DNA of 64,000 nucleotides, from assembly GCA_036262075.1 (NCBI GenBank), contig DATAJO010000013.1, positions 17,881 to 81,880 of the forward strand, written 5' to 3'. This document shows positions 37,102 through 44,470 of this stretch, piece after piece. Within the stretch, counting starts at the first letter, position 1. Every line of letters begins with the position of its first letter. The notes beneath the pieces were generated by a model. That model was given only the letters and a program-made list of their open reading frames with translations. It was not told the DNA's origin and ran no database searches. This DNA is from JACDBZ01 sp036262075 (GTDB lineage: Bacteria > Chloroflexota > Limnocylindria > QHBO01). The translations under genes were made by a program, and so were the position numbers.

Positions 37102-37535
37102 GGCTCCTCATCCACACCGATGGCGCGGCGCGCGGCAACCCCGGTCCCGCCGGCGCCGGCGCCGTACTGCGCGACGTGGCGACCGGTGAGGTCGTCGCCG
37201 AGATCGCCGAGCCGCTGGGCTGGGCCACGAACAACGTCGCCGAGTGGACAGCCGTCCGCCTCGCGCTCGAGGAGGCGCGCCGGCTCGGCGCCACGCACGT
37301 CGACCTGCGCATGGACTCCGAGCTCGTCGCGCGCCAGATCAACGGCATCTACCGCGTGAAGCATCCCGACCTCAAGCCGATCCACGCCGCGGTGATGGAC
37401 ATGCTGCGCAGCTTCGACGGCTACACCGTCGGCCACGTCCCGCGCGAGCTGAACAAGGACGCCGATCGGCTGAGCAACGTCGCCATCGATGGCCCGCCGG
37501 AGCGCCGGCGGCTGGGCGGCGCTCGCCTGGAGTAG
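37098..37535 (+). CDS. rnhA: Ribonuclease HI
   Basis: Degrades the RNA of RNA-DNA hybrids. The 145-aa product has the DEDD active site: TDGAARGNPGPAGAG (Asp), NNVAEWTAV (Glu), LRMDSELV (Asp) and LNKDADRLSN (Asp). It lacks the hybrid-binding N-terminal domain of RNase H from eukaryotes and the basic protrusion is short, as in actinobacterial and archaeal-type RNase HI. GTG overlaps the sdhB stop, so it rides on the sdh transcript, an unrelated function. Confidence 0.93.
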   Translation: MRLLIHTDGAARGNPGPAGAGAVLRDVATGEVVAEIAEPLGWATNNVAEWTAVRLALEEARRLGATHVDLRMDSELVARQINGIYRVKHPDLKPIHAAVMDMLRSFDGYTVGHVPRELNKDADRLSNVAIDGPPERRRLGGARLE

Positions 37536-37570
37536 GCGGGGCACCGCAGACCTCGCGCGTCCCCGGGCAT

Positions 37571-37630
37571 GAGCGCCCTTCGCACTGAGCGCCCTTCGCA
37601 CTGAGCGCCCTTCGCATTGAGCGCCTGCGA
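37571..37630. repeat. Short 16-bp direct repeats
   Basis: The unit GAGCGCCCTTCGCACT occurs at 37571, 37587 and 37603 (last copy one mismatch) and begins again at 37619, directly before the 203-bp array. Confidence 0.85.
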
Positions 37631-38217
37631 TATATCGGTCGTTTGACGCCTGAGGGTGGGCTTTGGGCGACACCTGTTCGATTTATCGGCGTGGGGAGCG
37701 CCTGAACAGGTCCGATGCCGCCTCTCTGGCCACGCACCAGCCGATATATCGCATGGGCGTAGCCCAGCAGGTCCCGTCCGGCGACAAACCCGCGATTTAT
37801 CGGCGGCGGGCGGACAGATCGCTCGTGGGCCGATATATCGGTCGTTTGACGCCCGAGGGTGGTCCCTGGGCTACACCTGTTCGATATTTCGGCGTGGGGA
37901 GCGCCTGAACACGTCCGATGCCCCCTCTCGGGCCACGCACCAGCCGATATATCGCATGGGCGTAGCCCTGCAGATCGCGTCCGGCGACAAACCCGCGATT
38001 TATCGGCGGCGGGCGGACAGATCGCTCGTGGGCCGATATATCGGTCGTTTGACGCCTGAGGGTGGGCTTTGGGCGACACCTGTTCGATATGTCGGCGTAG
38101 GGAGCGCCTGAACACGTCCGATGCCGCCTCTCGGGCCACGCACCGGCCGATATATCGCCTGGGCGTAGCCCAGCAGATCCCGTCCGGCGACAAACCCGCG
38201 ATTTATCGGCGGCGGCG
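37628..38217. repeat. Three 203-bp tandem repeats with 12 CGATATATCG-like palindromes
   Basis: The unit starting GTTTGACGCC recurs at 37641, 37844 and 38047, exactly 203 bp apart. Each unit has four elements of the form CGATATATCG, CGATTTATCG, or close variants, at 37628, 37679, 37742, 37793, then 37831, 37882, 37945, 37996, then 38034, 38085, 38148, 38199. The spacings 51, 63, 51 and 38 bp repeat precisely. The elements are AT-rich islands in a GC-rich background. Because 203 is not a multiple of three, no open frame is maintained across units, so the array is not protein-coding. It fills the 795-bp gap between rnhA and the RNase P RNA together with the short repeats and a GGC-rich tail. Confidence 0.95.
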
Positions 38218-38272
38218 GCGGCCCCGGCGGCGGCGGGCGGGCGGCGGGCGGCGGCGGCGCCGGTGGGGCTAG
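38206..38272. repeat. GGC-rich low-complexity tract
   Basis: A run of GGCGGC triplets with a few interruptions follows the last 203-bp unit and ends about 50 bp before the RNase P RNA promoter. Confidence 0.75.
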
Positions 38273-38295
38273 GGTCGGCGAAACGGGGAGGGGGA

Positions 38296-38324
38296 TTCCG
38301 AACGGGTGTTCGAATCGGTATACT
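38296..38324 (+). promoter_or_regulatory. RNase P RNA promoter
   Basis: TTCCGA (38296-38301), 17 bp, TATACT (38319-38324). The predicted start is near 38331, which is also where helix P1 begins. Confidence 0.5.
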
Positions 38325-38330
38325 GTTGGA

Positions 38331-38680
38331 GACCCTGGAGGCGGCCGGACGGCCGCGGGCGCATCGGCCGAAAGGCCGCGTCCGAGGAAAGTCCGAGCTC
38401 CACACAGCAGGCTAGCGGGTAACACCCGTCCACCGTGAGGTGAGGACCAGCGCCACAGTGACGATGCCGGCTCCCCGGCCGATGAGGTCGGGCCGAGCCG
38501 GAGTGAAACGCGGCAAGCTCTAGCCGGAGCAAGACCGAATAGGGGAGCGCAAGGCGGCTTCGGCCGCAGCAGGCTGCTTGCTCAGCTCCCGGGTAGGTCG
38601 CAGAGATGGATGGCCGTCCGTGAGCCCGATGCGTGCATCGGCTCACGACAGAACTCGGCTTACAGGCCGCCTCTGGGGAC
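38331..38680 (+). ncRNA. rnpB: RNase P RNA, bacterial type A
   Basis: Catalytic RNA that trims tRNA 5' leaders. The universal P4 5' strand region GAGGAAAGTCCGAGCTCC is at about 38382-38400, and the P4 3' strand ACAGAACTCGGCTTAC is at about 38648-38663. Helix P1 forms between 38338-38346 and 38665-38673. The GGTAACACCC and GAGTGAAACGCGGCAAG segments match CRIII and the J-regions. Ends are set by P1, plus or minus a few bases. Confidence 0.95.
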
Positions 38681-38750
38681 ACCGCCCGCGCCGACGTACC
38701 GAGTCGCGCGATCGGGGCGGTGATCGCACATCACGCGGATGAGCTGACCG

Positions 38751-38987
38751 CTAATCCTCGTCCTCGCGCCACACCGAGCGCGCGGTGCACGCGTTGCAGA
38801 TGAGGCGTGCCTCGTCCATCGAGCCGAGGGGGAGCGGGTGGTCGAGCCCACCGAGCAGGCAGGTCACCTCGACGCTGGGCGGTGTGCCCGGGACGATGCT
38901 CACGTGGCGCACCGAGCAGCGGCGGATGCGACCGGTCCGTCCTGCCGGTCGGCCGTCCTCGACCGTGTCAATCGGGTTGAGCGCCAT
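38751..38987 (-). CDS. Small cysteine-containing hypothetical protein, 78 aa
   Basis: No family recognised. Four cysteines (C24, C43, C65, C68; the last pair as CNAC) could bind zinc. The C-terminus is acidic (WREDED). A minus-strand promoter candidate, TTGTTG (39064-39059), 18 bp, TAGTCT (39040-39035), lies upstream. It is convergent with rnpB and divergent from the next gene. Composition and start context look like a real gene, but evidence is limited. Confidence 0.6.
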   Translation of the reverse strand: MALNPIDTVEDGRPAGRTGRIRRCSVRHVSIVPGTPPSVEVTCLLGGLDHPLPLGSMDEARLICNACTARSVWREDED

Positions 38988-39126
38988 GCCTGAGCCTGCC
39001 TTGGTACGCGATGCCGCTCGTCAGCGGCCGACCCAGACTACGGTCCTGCGCATCGGCGCAACAATGGCGCGTTCGTACCACGCTCCACGGCTGACGGGCG
39101 CATCGCCGTGCGGCGGGCGAGCACGT

Positions 39127-39156
39127 TAGACTCACGCCGTCGCGGGGCCCCGCGAC
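39127..39156 (+). promoter_or_regulatory. -10 element and 18-bp palindrome before the membrane protein gene
   Basis: TAGACT at 39127-39132 is followed by the perfect palindrome 39139-39156 (arms GTCGCGGGG and CCCCGCGAC), which begins at the predicted transcript start. It could be an operator or form a 5'-end hairpin. Confidence 0.35.
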
Positions 39157-39181
39157 TGCTCCGCGCTGCACAGGAGAGGTT

Positions 39182-40153
39182 GTGTTCGGACGCCGGAAAC
39201 GGGAGGAGGAGGCCGCCGCGGAGGCGGCGCGTGAGGCAGAACGCCGCGCCCTCTTCGCGAAGCTCGCCGAGCGACCCGAGCACATCTGCCCGTTCCTCGG
39301 CCTCGAGGGTGACCGGACCGGCTACGTCGACGGGGTCAGCGAGGACCATCGCTGCTTCGCCTTCGGCGACCCGGCGCCGCTGTCCGCCGAGCAGCAGACC
39401 CGGGTCTGCCAGGAGCGCGGCTACGGCAACTGCCCGCGCTACCTGCGCGGTGTACTCGTCATCCCGACCGAGGAGCTCGAGGCGCTCCGCCGTCCGCGGC
39501 CGATGGCCGAGGAGGCCCCGCCACCGCCACCGCCGGCTCCCGCGCAGCGACGTCGGCGTGGCGCCCCGATCCTCGTCGCCCTGCTCCTCCTGCTCCTCGT
39601 CGCCGGCGGCGTCGGAGCCTGGGCGCTCATGGGCGGTCTCGCGCCGGTCGCCAACGCGTCCCCCACGCCGGAGCCGAGCCTGGCGCCGTCCGTGGCCGCT
39701 TCCGAGAGCCCATCGGTCGTTCCGAGCGCCCCCGCCAGCGCCGAGCCGTCGCTCGAGCCGAGCCCATCGGCCGCCACCAGCGGACCGGCCTCGCCGACCC
39801 CCGAGCCGACCCCCACCCTCGGCGACAGGTTCGCCTTCTACGAGGTGTCGGTCGCGCCCGGCCAGTACGTCGTCTTCAGCTTCGACGGGTCCGGCAACGT
39901 CGACGACACCCGGGAGCCGTCGTTCGAGGGGTTCTCGTTCGCCCGGGTCGAGCCCATCGAGGGCGCCGACGGCGAGGTGTACTGGGTGACCCAGGAGGGC
40001 GGCCTGAGCGGCTGGGCGTATCGCTATCCCGACTCGGGCGACTTCCGGATCCGCGCCGTCTTCCGCTCGACGTCGGGCGAGCGGCGCTCGCAGTACCTCG
40101 AGCAGGACGAGCTGACGGTCCTTCCCACCGCCACGCCGGCGCCCGCGCCCTAA
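39182..40153 (+). CDS. Single-pass membrane protein with N-terminal Cys-rich domain
   Basis: A 323-aa protein of unknown function. After a charged helix (EEEAAAEAAREAERRALFAKL), residues 36-92 hold a Cys pattern CPFLGL, HRCFAFGDPAPLS, RVCQERGYGNCPRYLRG, a likely zinc-binding module I recall from many Chloroflexota membrane proteins. A Pro/Arg linker leads to one transmembrane helix (about 128-148, LVALLLLLLVAGGVGAWAL), then a long Ser/Pro/Glu-rich extracellular stalk and a C-terminal beta-rich domain (FAFYEVSVAPGQYVVFSF, FRIRAVFRSTSGE). The layout suggests an envelope sensor or anchor. GTG start after AGGAGA. Confidence 0.8.
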   Translation: MFGRRKREEEAAAEAAREAERRALFAKLAERPEHICPFLGLEGDRTGYVDGVSEDHRCFAFGDPAPLSAEQQTRVCQERGYGNCPRYLRGVLVIPTEELEALRRPRPMAEEAPPPPPPAPAQRRRRGAPILVALLLLLLVAGGVGAWALMGGLAPVANASPTPEPSLAPSVAASESPSVVPSAPASAEPSLEPSPSAATSGPASPTPEPTPTLGDRFAFYEVSVAPGQYVVFSFDGSGNVDDTREPSFEGFSFARVEPIEGADGEVYWVTQEGGLSGWAYRYPDSGDFRIRAVFRSTSGERRSQYLEQDELTVLPTATPAPAP

Positions 40154-40236
40154 CCCCCCCCTCCGCCGGCGCCCGCACCCCAACCGCCCCCTCCGCCGGC
40201 GGCCGCGCCCCAACCGCCCCCTCCGCCGCCCCCCAA
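40152..40236. repeat. GC-rich direct repeats of about 30 bp
   Basis: Three imperfect copies of a CCCCCTCCGCCGGC-containing unit start at about 40152, 40181 and 40211, just after the membrane protein stop. They form a C-rich run on this strand. The rest of the 312-bp gap before mraZ holds a hairpin at 40238 and the dcw promoter at 40381. Confidence 0.75.
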
Positions 40237-40237
40237 A

Positions 40238-40260
40238 GGCCGCCCGCTCGGGTGGCGGCC
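40238..40260 (+). terminator. Hairpin, probable terminator
   Basis: GGCCGCC (40238-40244) pairs with GGCGGCC (40254-40260) around a 9-nt loop, 85 bp after the membrane protein gene. No T tract. Confidence 0.45.
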
Positions 40261-40380
40261 CACGACCCCGTCTTCATCGGCCCCGCTGCGCCTGCGCGTG
40301 GGGATGAGCCGATGCGTCCGCCCGCCGCGTACCAGGACCATCGGATGCGCGCCCGCCCATCCCGACCTGCGGAAAAAGCC

Positions 40381-40408
40381 TTGACGGGTGACGCCTGCCC
40401 TGTATAGT
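40381..40408 (+). promoter_or_regulatory. Main dcw cluster promoter
   Basis: TTGACG (40381-40386), 16 bp, TATAGT (40403-40408), a near-consensus promoter. It overlaps the first MraZ-type repeat. Confidence 0.7.
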
Positions 40409-40452
40409 GGCGCCCTGTGGTTCCAAATGGGGCCATGTGGGGAGAAGTGGTG
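40408..40452 (+). promoter_or_regulatory. MraZ operator: five TGGNN repeats on a 10-bp period
   Basis: TGG begins at 40408, 40418, 40428, 40438 and 40448, each 5-bp box separated by 5 bp; the central boxes read TGGGG. MraZ of E. coli binds three to four TGGGN boxes with 5-bp spacers in the same position, so autoregulation of the cluster is expected. Confidence 0.75.
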
Positions 40453-40465
40453 AACGACAGGGACA

Positions 40466-40915
40466 ATGGAGCGGGCGTCCTTCCTCACCGGGGAGTTCCG
40501 GCACGCGCTGGACGACCGAGGCCGCGTGGCGGTCCCGGTCCGCTTCCGCGCACGGCTGGCCCAGGGAGCGACGCTGGCTCGCTGGCTCGACGGGTGCGTG
40601 GCGATCTTTCCCGCCGACACCTGGGACGAGCTGGCGGCGCGGATCCAGTCCCTGCCGACGACGAACGCGGCCGCGCGACAGTTCGGCCGCTTCATGAGCT
40701 CGGGGGCGGTCGAGGTGGAGCTCGACCGGCAGGGGCGCGTCCTCGTCCCGAGCTACCTGCGCGAGTACGCCGACCTGACTGCTGGCGAGGCGGTCGTGGT
40801 CGGCGCGCTGAACCGGCTCGAGATCTGGTCGCCGGCACGGTGGCAACCGTACCGGTCGCAGATCGAGGAGCAGCCGGAGGCGCTCGCCGAGCACCTCGCC
40901 GACCTGGGCATCTGA
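40466..40915 (+). CDS. mraZ: Transcriptional regulator MraZ
   Basis: AbrB-like swapped-hairpin DNA-binding protein that controls the division cluster. The 149-aa protein has two tandem MraZ domains, the first with GEFRHALDDRGRVAVPVRFR and the second with VEVELDRQGRVLVPSYLREYA. ATG 40466 follows ACAGGGAC. The operator repeats lie 14-58 bp upstream, over the promoter. First gene of the cluster, 70 bp before rsmH. Confidence 0.95.
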   Translation: MERASFLTGEFRHALDDRGRVAVPVRFRARLAQGATLARWLDGCVAIFPADTWDELAARIQSLPTTNAAARQFGRFMSSGAVEVELDRQGRVLVPSYLREYADLTAGEAVVVGALNRLEIWSPARWQPYRSQIEEQPEALAEHLADLGI

Positions 40916-40985
40916 CGGTGCCCGGGCCATTCATGCGCTTCCGGGCCGATCGGCCCGCCGCCGACAACGAAAGGTGCAGCGTCAC

Positions 40986-41966
40986 ATGGGAGAAGGGCAC
41001 CTGCCGGTCCTGGTCGACGAGGTCATTGCCTTGCTGGCCATCGGTCCTGGCAGCTCCGTGGCGGATTGCACGGTCGGCGGCGGTGGGCACGCCGAGCGGA
41101 TCCTGGAAGCCACGTCTCCGGATGGTCGCCTGCTCGGCATCGACGCCGATCAGGCGGCCATCTCGGAGGCAGCACGCCGGCTCGCGCGCTTCGGCGACCG
41201 GGTCGTCCTGCGCCAGGCGAACTTCGAGTCGATCTACGACGTGGCGATCGAGTCCGGCCTGGCGCCCCTCGACGCAGCCCTCTTCGACCTCGGCCTCAGC
41301 AGCTACCAGCTGGCCGATCCATCCCGTGGCTTCAGCTTCGCGGCCGATGCGCCGCCGGACATGAGATTCGATGAAACGAGTGGTATTTCGGCCGTCGAGC
41401 TCATCGAGCGCTCATCGGAGCGAGAGCTCGCCGGAATCCTCGCGACGTTTGGTGAAGAACGCCGTGCTGGCCGCATCGCGAAGGCGATCGTGGCGGCGCG
41501 TGAGGAGGGTCGGCGCATGACGTCGGCCGAGCTCGCCGCGCTCGTCGCATCGGTCGCGCCGTCGCGCCCGGGCGGCGCCGATGCCGGCCGCATCCATCCG
41601 GCCACGCGCACGTTCCAGGCGCTTCGCATCGCCGTCAACCGCGAGGTCGAGGTGCTCTCGGCCGGGCTGGCCGGCGCGCTCGCCGCGCTGCGCCCCGGCG
41701 GCCGCCTCGCCGTCATCAGCTACCACAGCCTCGAGGACCGGATCGTCAAGCGGTTCATCGCCCGCGAGAGCCGGGACTGCATCGAGGATCCCATGCCGCC
41801 GGTGTGCACCTGCGGCCACCGCGCTCAGCTGCGCGCGGTCACGAAGGGCGTCATCACCCCGGGCCCCGACGAGGTCCGGCGGAACCGCCGGGCGCGCAGC
41901 GCGAAGCTGCGCGTCGCCCAGAAGCTCGCCCAGGTTCGGACACCCACGGAGGAGGGTCAGGCATGA
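40986..41966 (+). CDS. rsmH: 16S rRNA (cytosine-1402-N4)-methyltransferase RsmH
   Basis: Methylates C1402 in the ribosomal P site. From ATG 40986 the 326-aa product begins HLPVLVDEV as in the family and carries the SAM loop DCTVGGGGHAERIL, the FDLGLSSYQLADPSRGFSF motif, RTFQALRIAVNREV and SYHSLEDRIVKRF. A GTG at 40974 would add four residues. AAAGG lies 12 nt upstream of the ATG. Its stop overlaps the next ATG (ATGA). Confidence 0.95.
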   Translation: MGEGHLPVLVDEVIALLAIGPGSSVADCTVGGGGHAERILEATSPDGRLLGIDADQAAISEAARRLARFGDRVVLRQANFESIYDVAIESGLAPLDAALFDLGLSSYQLADPSRGFSFAADAPPDMRFDETSGISAVELIERSSERELAGILATFGEERRAGRIAKAIVAAREEGRRMTSAELAALVASVAPSRPGGADAGRIHPATRTFQALRIAVNREVEVLSAGLAGALAALRPGGRLAVISYHSLEDRIVKRFIARESRDCIEDPMPPVCTCGHRAQLRAVTKGVITPGPDEVRRNRRARSAKLRVAQKLAQVRTPTEEGQA

Positions 41967-42175
41967 GCAAGGGTCGATCCCGCCACCAGGCCAGCCGGCG
42001 CCGGATGTACTCCGCGCGCCAGCGTGAGCTGCGCGAGCGCCGCACGCGCGCCGTGCGCGACGACGCGTACTGGCAGAGCGATCAGGTGGCCGCGTTCGAG
42101 ATCGAGGAGAGCCTCGACTTCGAGTCGCCGGCAAGCCTCGGCGCGTCGCTGCGCCGCCGGGCGACGGCGGCCTAG
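41963..42175 (+). CDS. Small basic hypothetical protein in the dcw cluster
   Basis: A 70-aa protein, strongly Arg-rich in the first half (KGRSRHQASRRRMYSARQRELRERRTRAVRDD) and acidic in the second (FEIEESLDFESPASL). No membrane segment. It sits between rsmH and ftsL with an ATGA overlap to rsmH. Small unconserved proteins are often found at this place in dcw clusters. It could bind RNA or DNA, but no function can be assigned. Confidence 0.7.
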   Translation: MSKGRSRHQASRRRMYSARQRELRERRTRAVRDDAYWQSDQVAAFEIEESLDFESPASLGASLRRRATAA

Positions 42176-42211
42176 GCGCCCGGGACTCGAGCGAGCGAGG
42201 CGCAGGACACG

Positions 42212-42631
42212 ATGGCCATCATCGGCGCGAGACCGGCGACCGGGCCGTGGTTCCTGCCCGGCCGCGCCCGCCCGCGCCCGCGTCCGCGGCGACGGCCGCA
42301 GACCGCGTCCGGCGCGCGCCGCGGCGGTGTGCGCCGCATCGCGCGGCGGATCGAGGTGCGTCCGTACCTCGTGGCCATCGTCATGGCGGCCGCGCTCGCG
42401 TTCTTCTACCTCTCGCAGTCGACGGGGGTGGCCGCCCGAGGCTACGAGATCGACGCGCTCGAGGCGCGGCTCGCCGAGGCGCGCGCCGAGCAGCAGCAGC
42501 TCATGTGGTCCATCGGCGAGGCGCGCTCGCCGGCGGAGATCACGAAGCGCGCCCGGAACGACCTCGACCTGGTGCCCTTGCCGGCCGAGGCGATCACGTA
42601 CGCGCCACGCCAGGACGAACCAGCCGATTGA
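42212..42631 (+). CDS. ftsL: FtsL/DivIC-like septum formation protein
   Basis: Bitopic divisome protein linking FtsQ/FtsB and FtsWI. The 139-aa protein has a long Arg/Pro-rich cytoplasmic tail (about 1-50), one membrane helix (about 52-71, YLVAIVMAAALAFFYLSQS) and a short coiled coil (IDALEARLAEARAEQQQLMWSI) typical of FtsL. Position just before ftsI supports the assignment; sequence identity in this family is always low. A separate ftsB is not seen here. Confidence 0.8.
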   Translation: MAIIGARPATGPWFLPGRARPRPRPRRRPQTASGARRGGVRRIARRIEVRPYLVAIVMAAALAFFYLSQSTGVAARGYEIDALEARLAEARAEQQQLMWSIGEARSPAEITKRARNDLDLVPLPAEAITYAPRQDEPAD

Positions 42632-42679
42632 CCCAGCACCCCGCGGCCTGAGGAGGCCGTCCGTAGGAGTCGAAACCAC

Positions 42680-44470
42680 ATGCTCGCAAGGACCGACAGC
42701 CGTGCCCGCGCCCTGGTCCTCCTGATCCTCGTCGCATTCGCGGCGACGGCGATCGGTGCCCGGTTGGTGTGGTGGCAGGTCGTCCAGCAGCCGTGGCTCG
42801 CCGAGATGGCCCTCCACCAGCTCGCGCAGAACGAGGAGCTGCCCGCCGAGCGTGGCGAGATCCACGACGTGAACGGCGAGCTGCTCGCAACGTCGGTCGA
42901 GCTGCAGTCGGTGTTCGCGACGCCGCCCCTCATCGAGGAACCCGCCGAGACCGCGCGCCTCCTGGCGCCGGTCCTCGACATGCCGGTCGCCGAGCTGCGC
43001 GATCGGCTCGACAGCGACGTGGCCTGGGCCTGGATCAAGCGGCGCGTCTCGAACGACGCGGCCGAGCGCATCCGCGCCCTCGACCTGCGCGGCATCGGCA
43101 TGCTGCCCGAGACGAAGCGGGTGTACCCGATCACCGGCGTGGCCGACGGCACGACCATGGCCGCCCAGCTCATCGGCTTCGTCGATCTCACCGGGACCGG
43201 CCGGTACGGCGTCGAGCAGCGCGAGGACGCGCTGCTGGCGGGCCGGCCGGGCGCCGTGTCGGCGCAGGAGGACGTCATCGGCCGGCAGATCGCCGACTCG
43301 GCGTCGGTCATCCGCGAGCCGGTCGACGGCGCCGACCTGCGGCTGACGATCGACGCCGGCATCCAGCATCTCCTCGAGCAGGAGATGTGGCAGACGTTCC
43401 GCAAGAACAACGCGGTCGGCGTGACCGGCCTCATCCTCAACGCCGAGACCGGGGCGGTCCTGGCCATGGCGAGCTACCCGTCGTACGACGCGAACCAGTT
43501 CGCGACGACCGATGGCGAGCTGTTCGCCAACCCGGCCGTCGCCCGCCAGTACGAGCCCGGATCGGTGATGAAGGCGTTCACCATCGCCGCGGCGCTCGAC
43601 GCGGGCGCGTTCACGACCACCGACACCGTGGTCGACGACAACAACCTCCAGCTCCGCGGCGCGCGGATCCAGAACGCCGACCGCTACACCTGGCCGTCCG
43701 GCCACGGCGAGATCACCGCCGCCGACGTCCTTGCGCTGTCGAACAACGTCGGCGCCGCGAAGATCGGCCTCGAGCTCGGCTCGACCGAGCTGCACCAGGC
43801 CTTCCTGCGCTACGGGTTCGGCAGCCCGACCGGCATCGAGCTCGCCGCCGAGGCCTCGGGCGTCGTCTGGGACCCGAACGGGCCGAACGCCTCGGGCGAG
43901 CTGACCGCCGCGCAGAACGCGTTCGGGCAGGGCCTGAGCGTCACCGCCGTCCAGCTCGCCGCGGGCTACGCCGCGTTCGCGAACGGCGGCCTCCTCGTCC
44001 AGCCGCACGTCATCGCCGGCTGGACCGATCCGGACGGCACCGAGCACGCCGCCGAGCATCCGCCCGCGGAGCGGATCATGCAGCCCGAGACCGCCGAGAC
44101 GATGATCGACCTCCTGACCAACGCGATCGACGACGGCATCGCCAGCGGCGCGTCGATCCCGGGCTACACCGTGGCGGGCAAGACGGGCACGGCGCAGATC
44201 GCCGGGCCGGTGCAGGTCACGAACGCCGACGGCGAGACGGTCGAGCAGTGGCGCTATATCGACGGCTGGGTCGACTCGAGCTTCATCGGCATCCAGCCCG
44301 AGGGCGACACGAAGCTCGTGACCCTCATCCTCCTCCACCGGCCGGCGGTGTGGGGCCGCTACCAGATGGCCGAGCGACCGGAGACGGTCTACGCGCGTCT
44401 CATGCCGCAGGTGCTGTCCTACCTCGCCATCCCGCCGGATCGGCCAGGGGAGCCGGTCGCCCGACCATGA
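42680..44470 (+). CDS. ftsI: Septal peptidoglycan transpeptidase FtsI (class B PBP)
   Basis: Cross-links septal peptidoglycan with FtsW. The 596-aa protein has an N-terminal membrane anchor (ALVLLILVAFAATAIGARLVWW), a dimerisation domain with ERGEIHDVNGELLATS, and a transpeptidase domain with the active Ser295 in EPGSVMK, S354-N-N in LALSNN and K501-T-G in AGKTGTAQ. No PASTA repeats at the C-terminus. ATG 42680, 48 bp after ftsL, with GTAGGAG upstream. murF starts inside its stop codon, where murE would usually be. Confidence 0.94.
   Translation: MLARTDSRARALVLLILVAFAATAIGARLVWWQVVQQPWLAEMALHQLAQNEELPAERGEIHDVNGELLATSVELQSVFATPPLIEEPAETARLLAPVLDMPVAELRDRLDSDVAWAWIKRRVSNDAAERIRALDLRGIGMLPETKRVYPITGVADGTTMAAQLIGFVDLTGTGRYGVEQREDALLAGRPGAVSAQEDVIGRQIADSASVIREPVDGADLRLTIDAGIQHLLEQEMWQTFRKNNAVGVTGLILNAETGAVLAMASYPSYDANQFATTDGELFANPAVARQYEPGSVMKAFTIAAALDAGAFTTTDTVVDDNNLQLRGARIQNADRYTWPSGHGEITAADVLALSNNVGAAKIGLELGSTELHQAFLRYGFGSPTGIELAAEASGVVWDPNGPNASGELTAAQNAFGQGLSVTAVQLAAGYAAFANGGLLVQPHVIAGWTDPDGTEHAAEHPPAERIMQPETAETMIDLLTNAIDDGIASGASIPGYTVAGKTGTAQIAGPVQVTNADGETVEQWRYIDGWVDSSFIGIQPEGDTKLVTLILLHRPAVWGRYQMAERPETVYARLMPQVLSYLAIPPDRPGEPVARP

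Noticed and set aside
37571..38217. CRISPR array
   Set aside because: Repeats are 203 bp and contiguous with no unique spacers, and no cas genes are present.
37656..38425. Open frames through the 203-bp array giving repeated PIYR-like peptides
   Set aside because: The period is not a multiple of three, so copies fall in different frames and the peptides shift; no ribosome sites or conserved domain.
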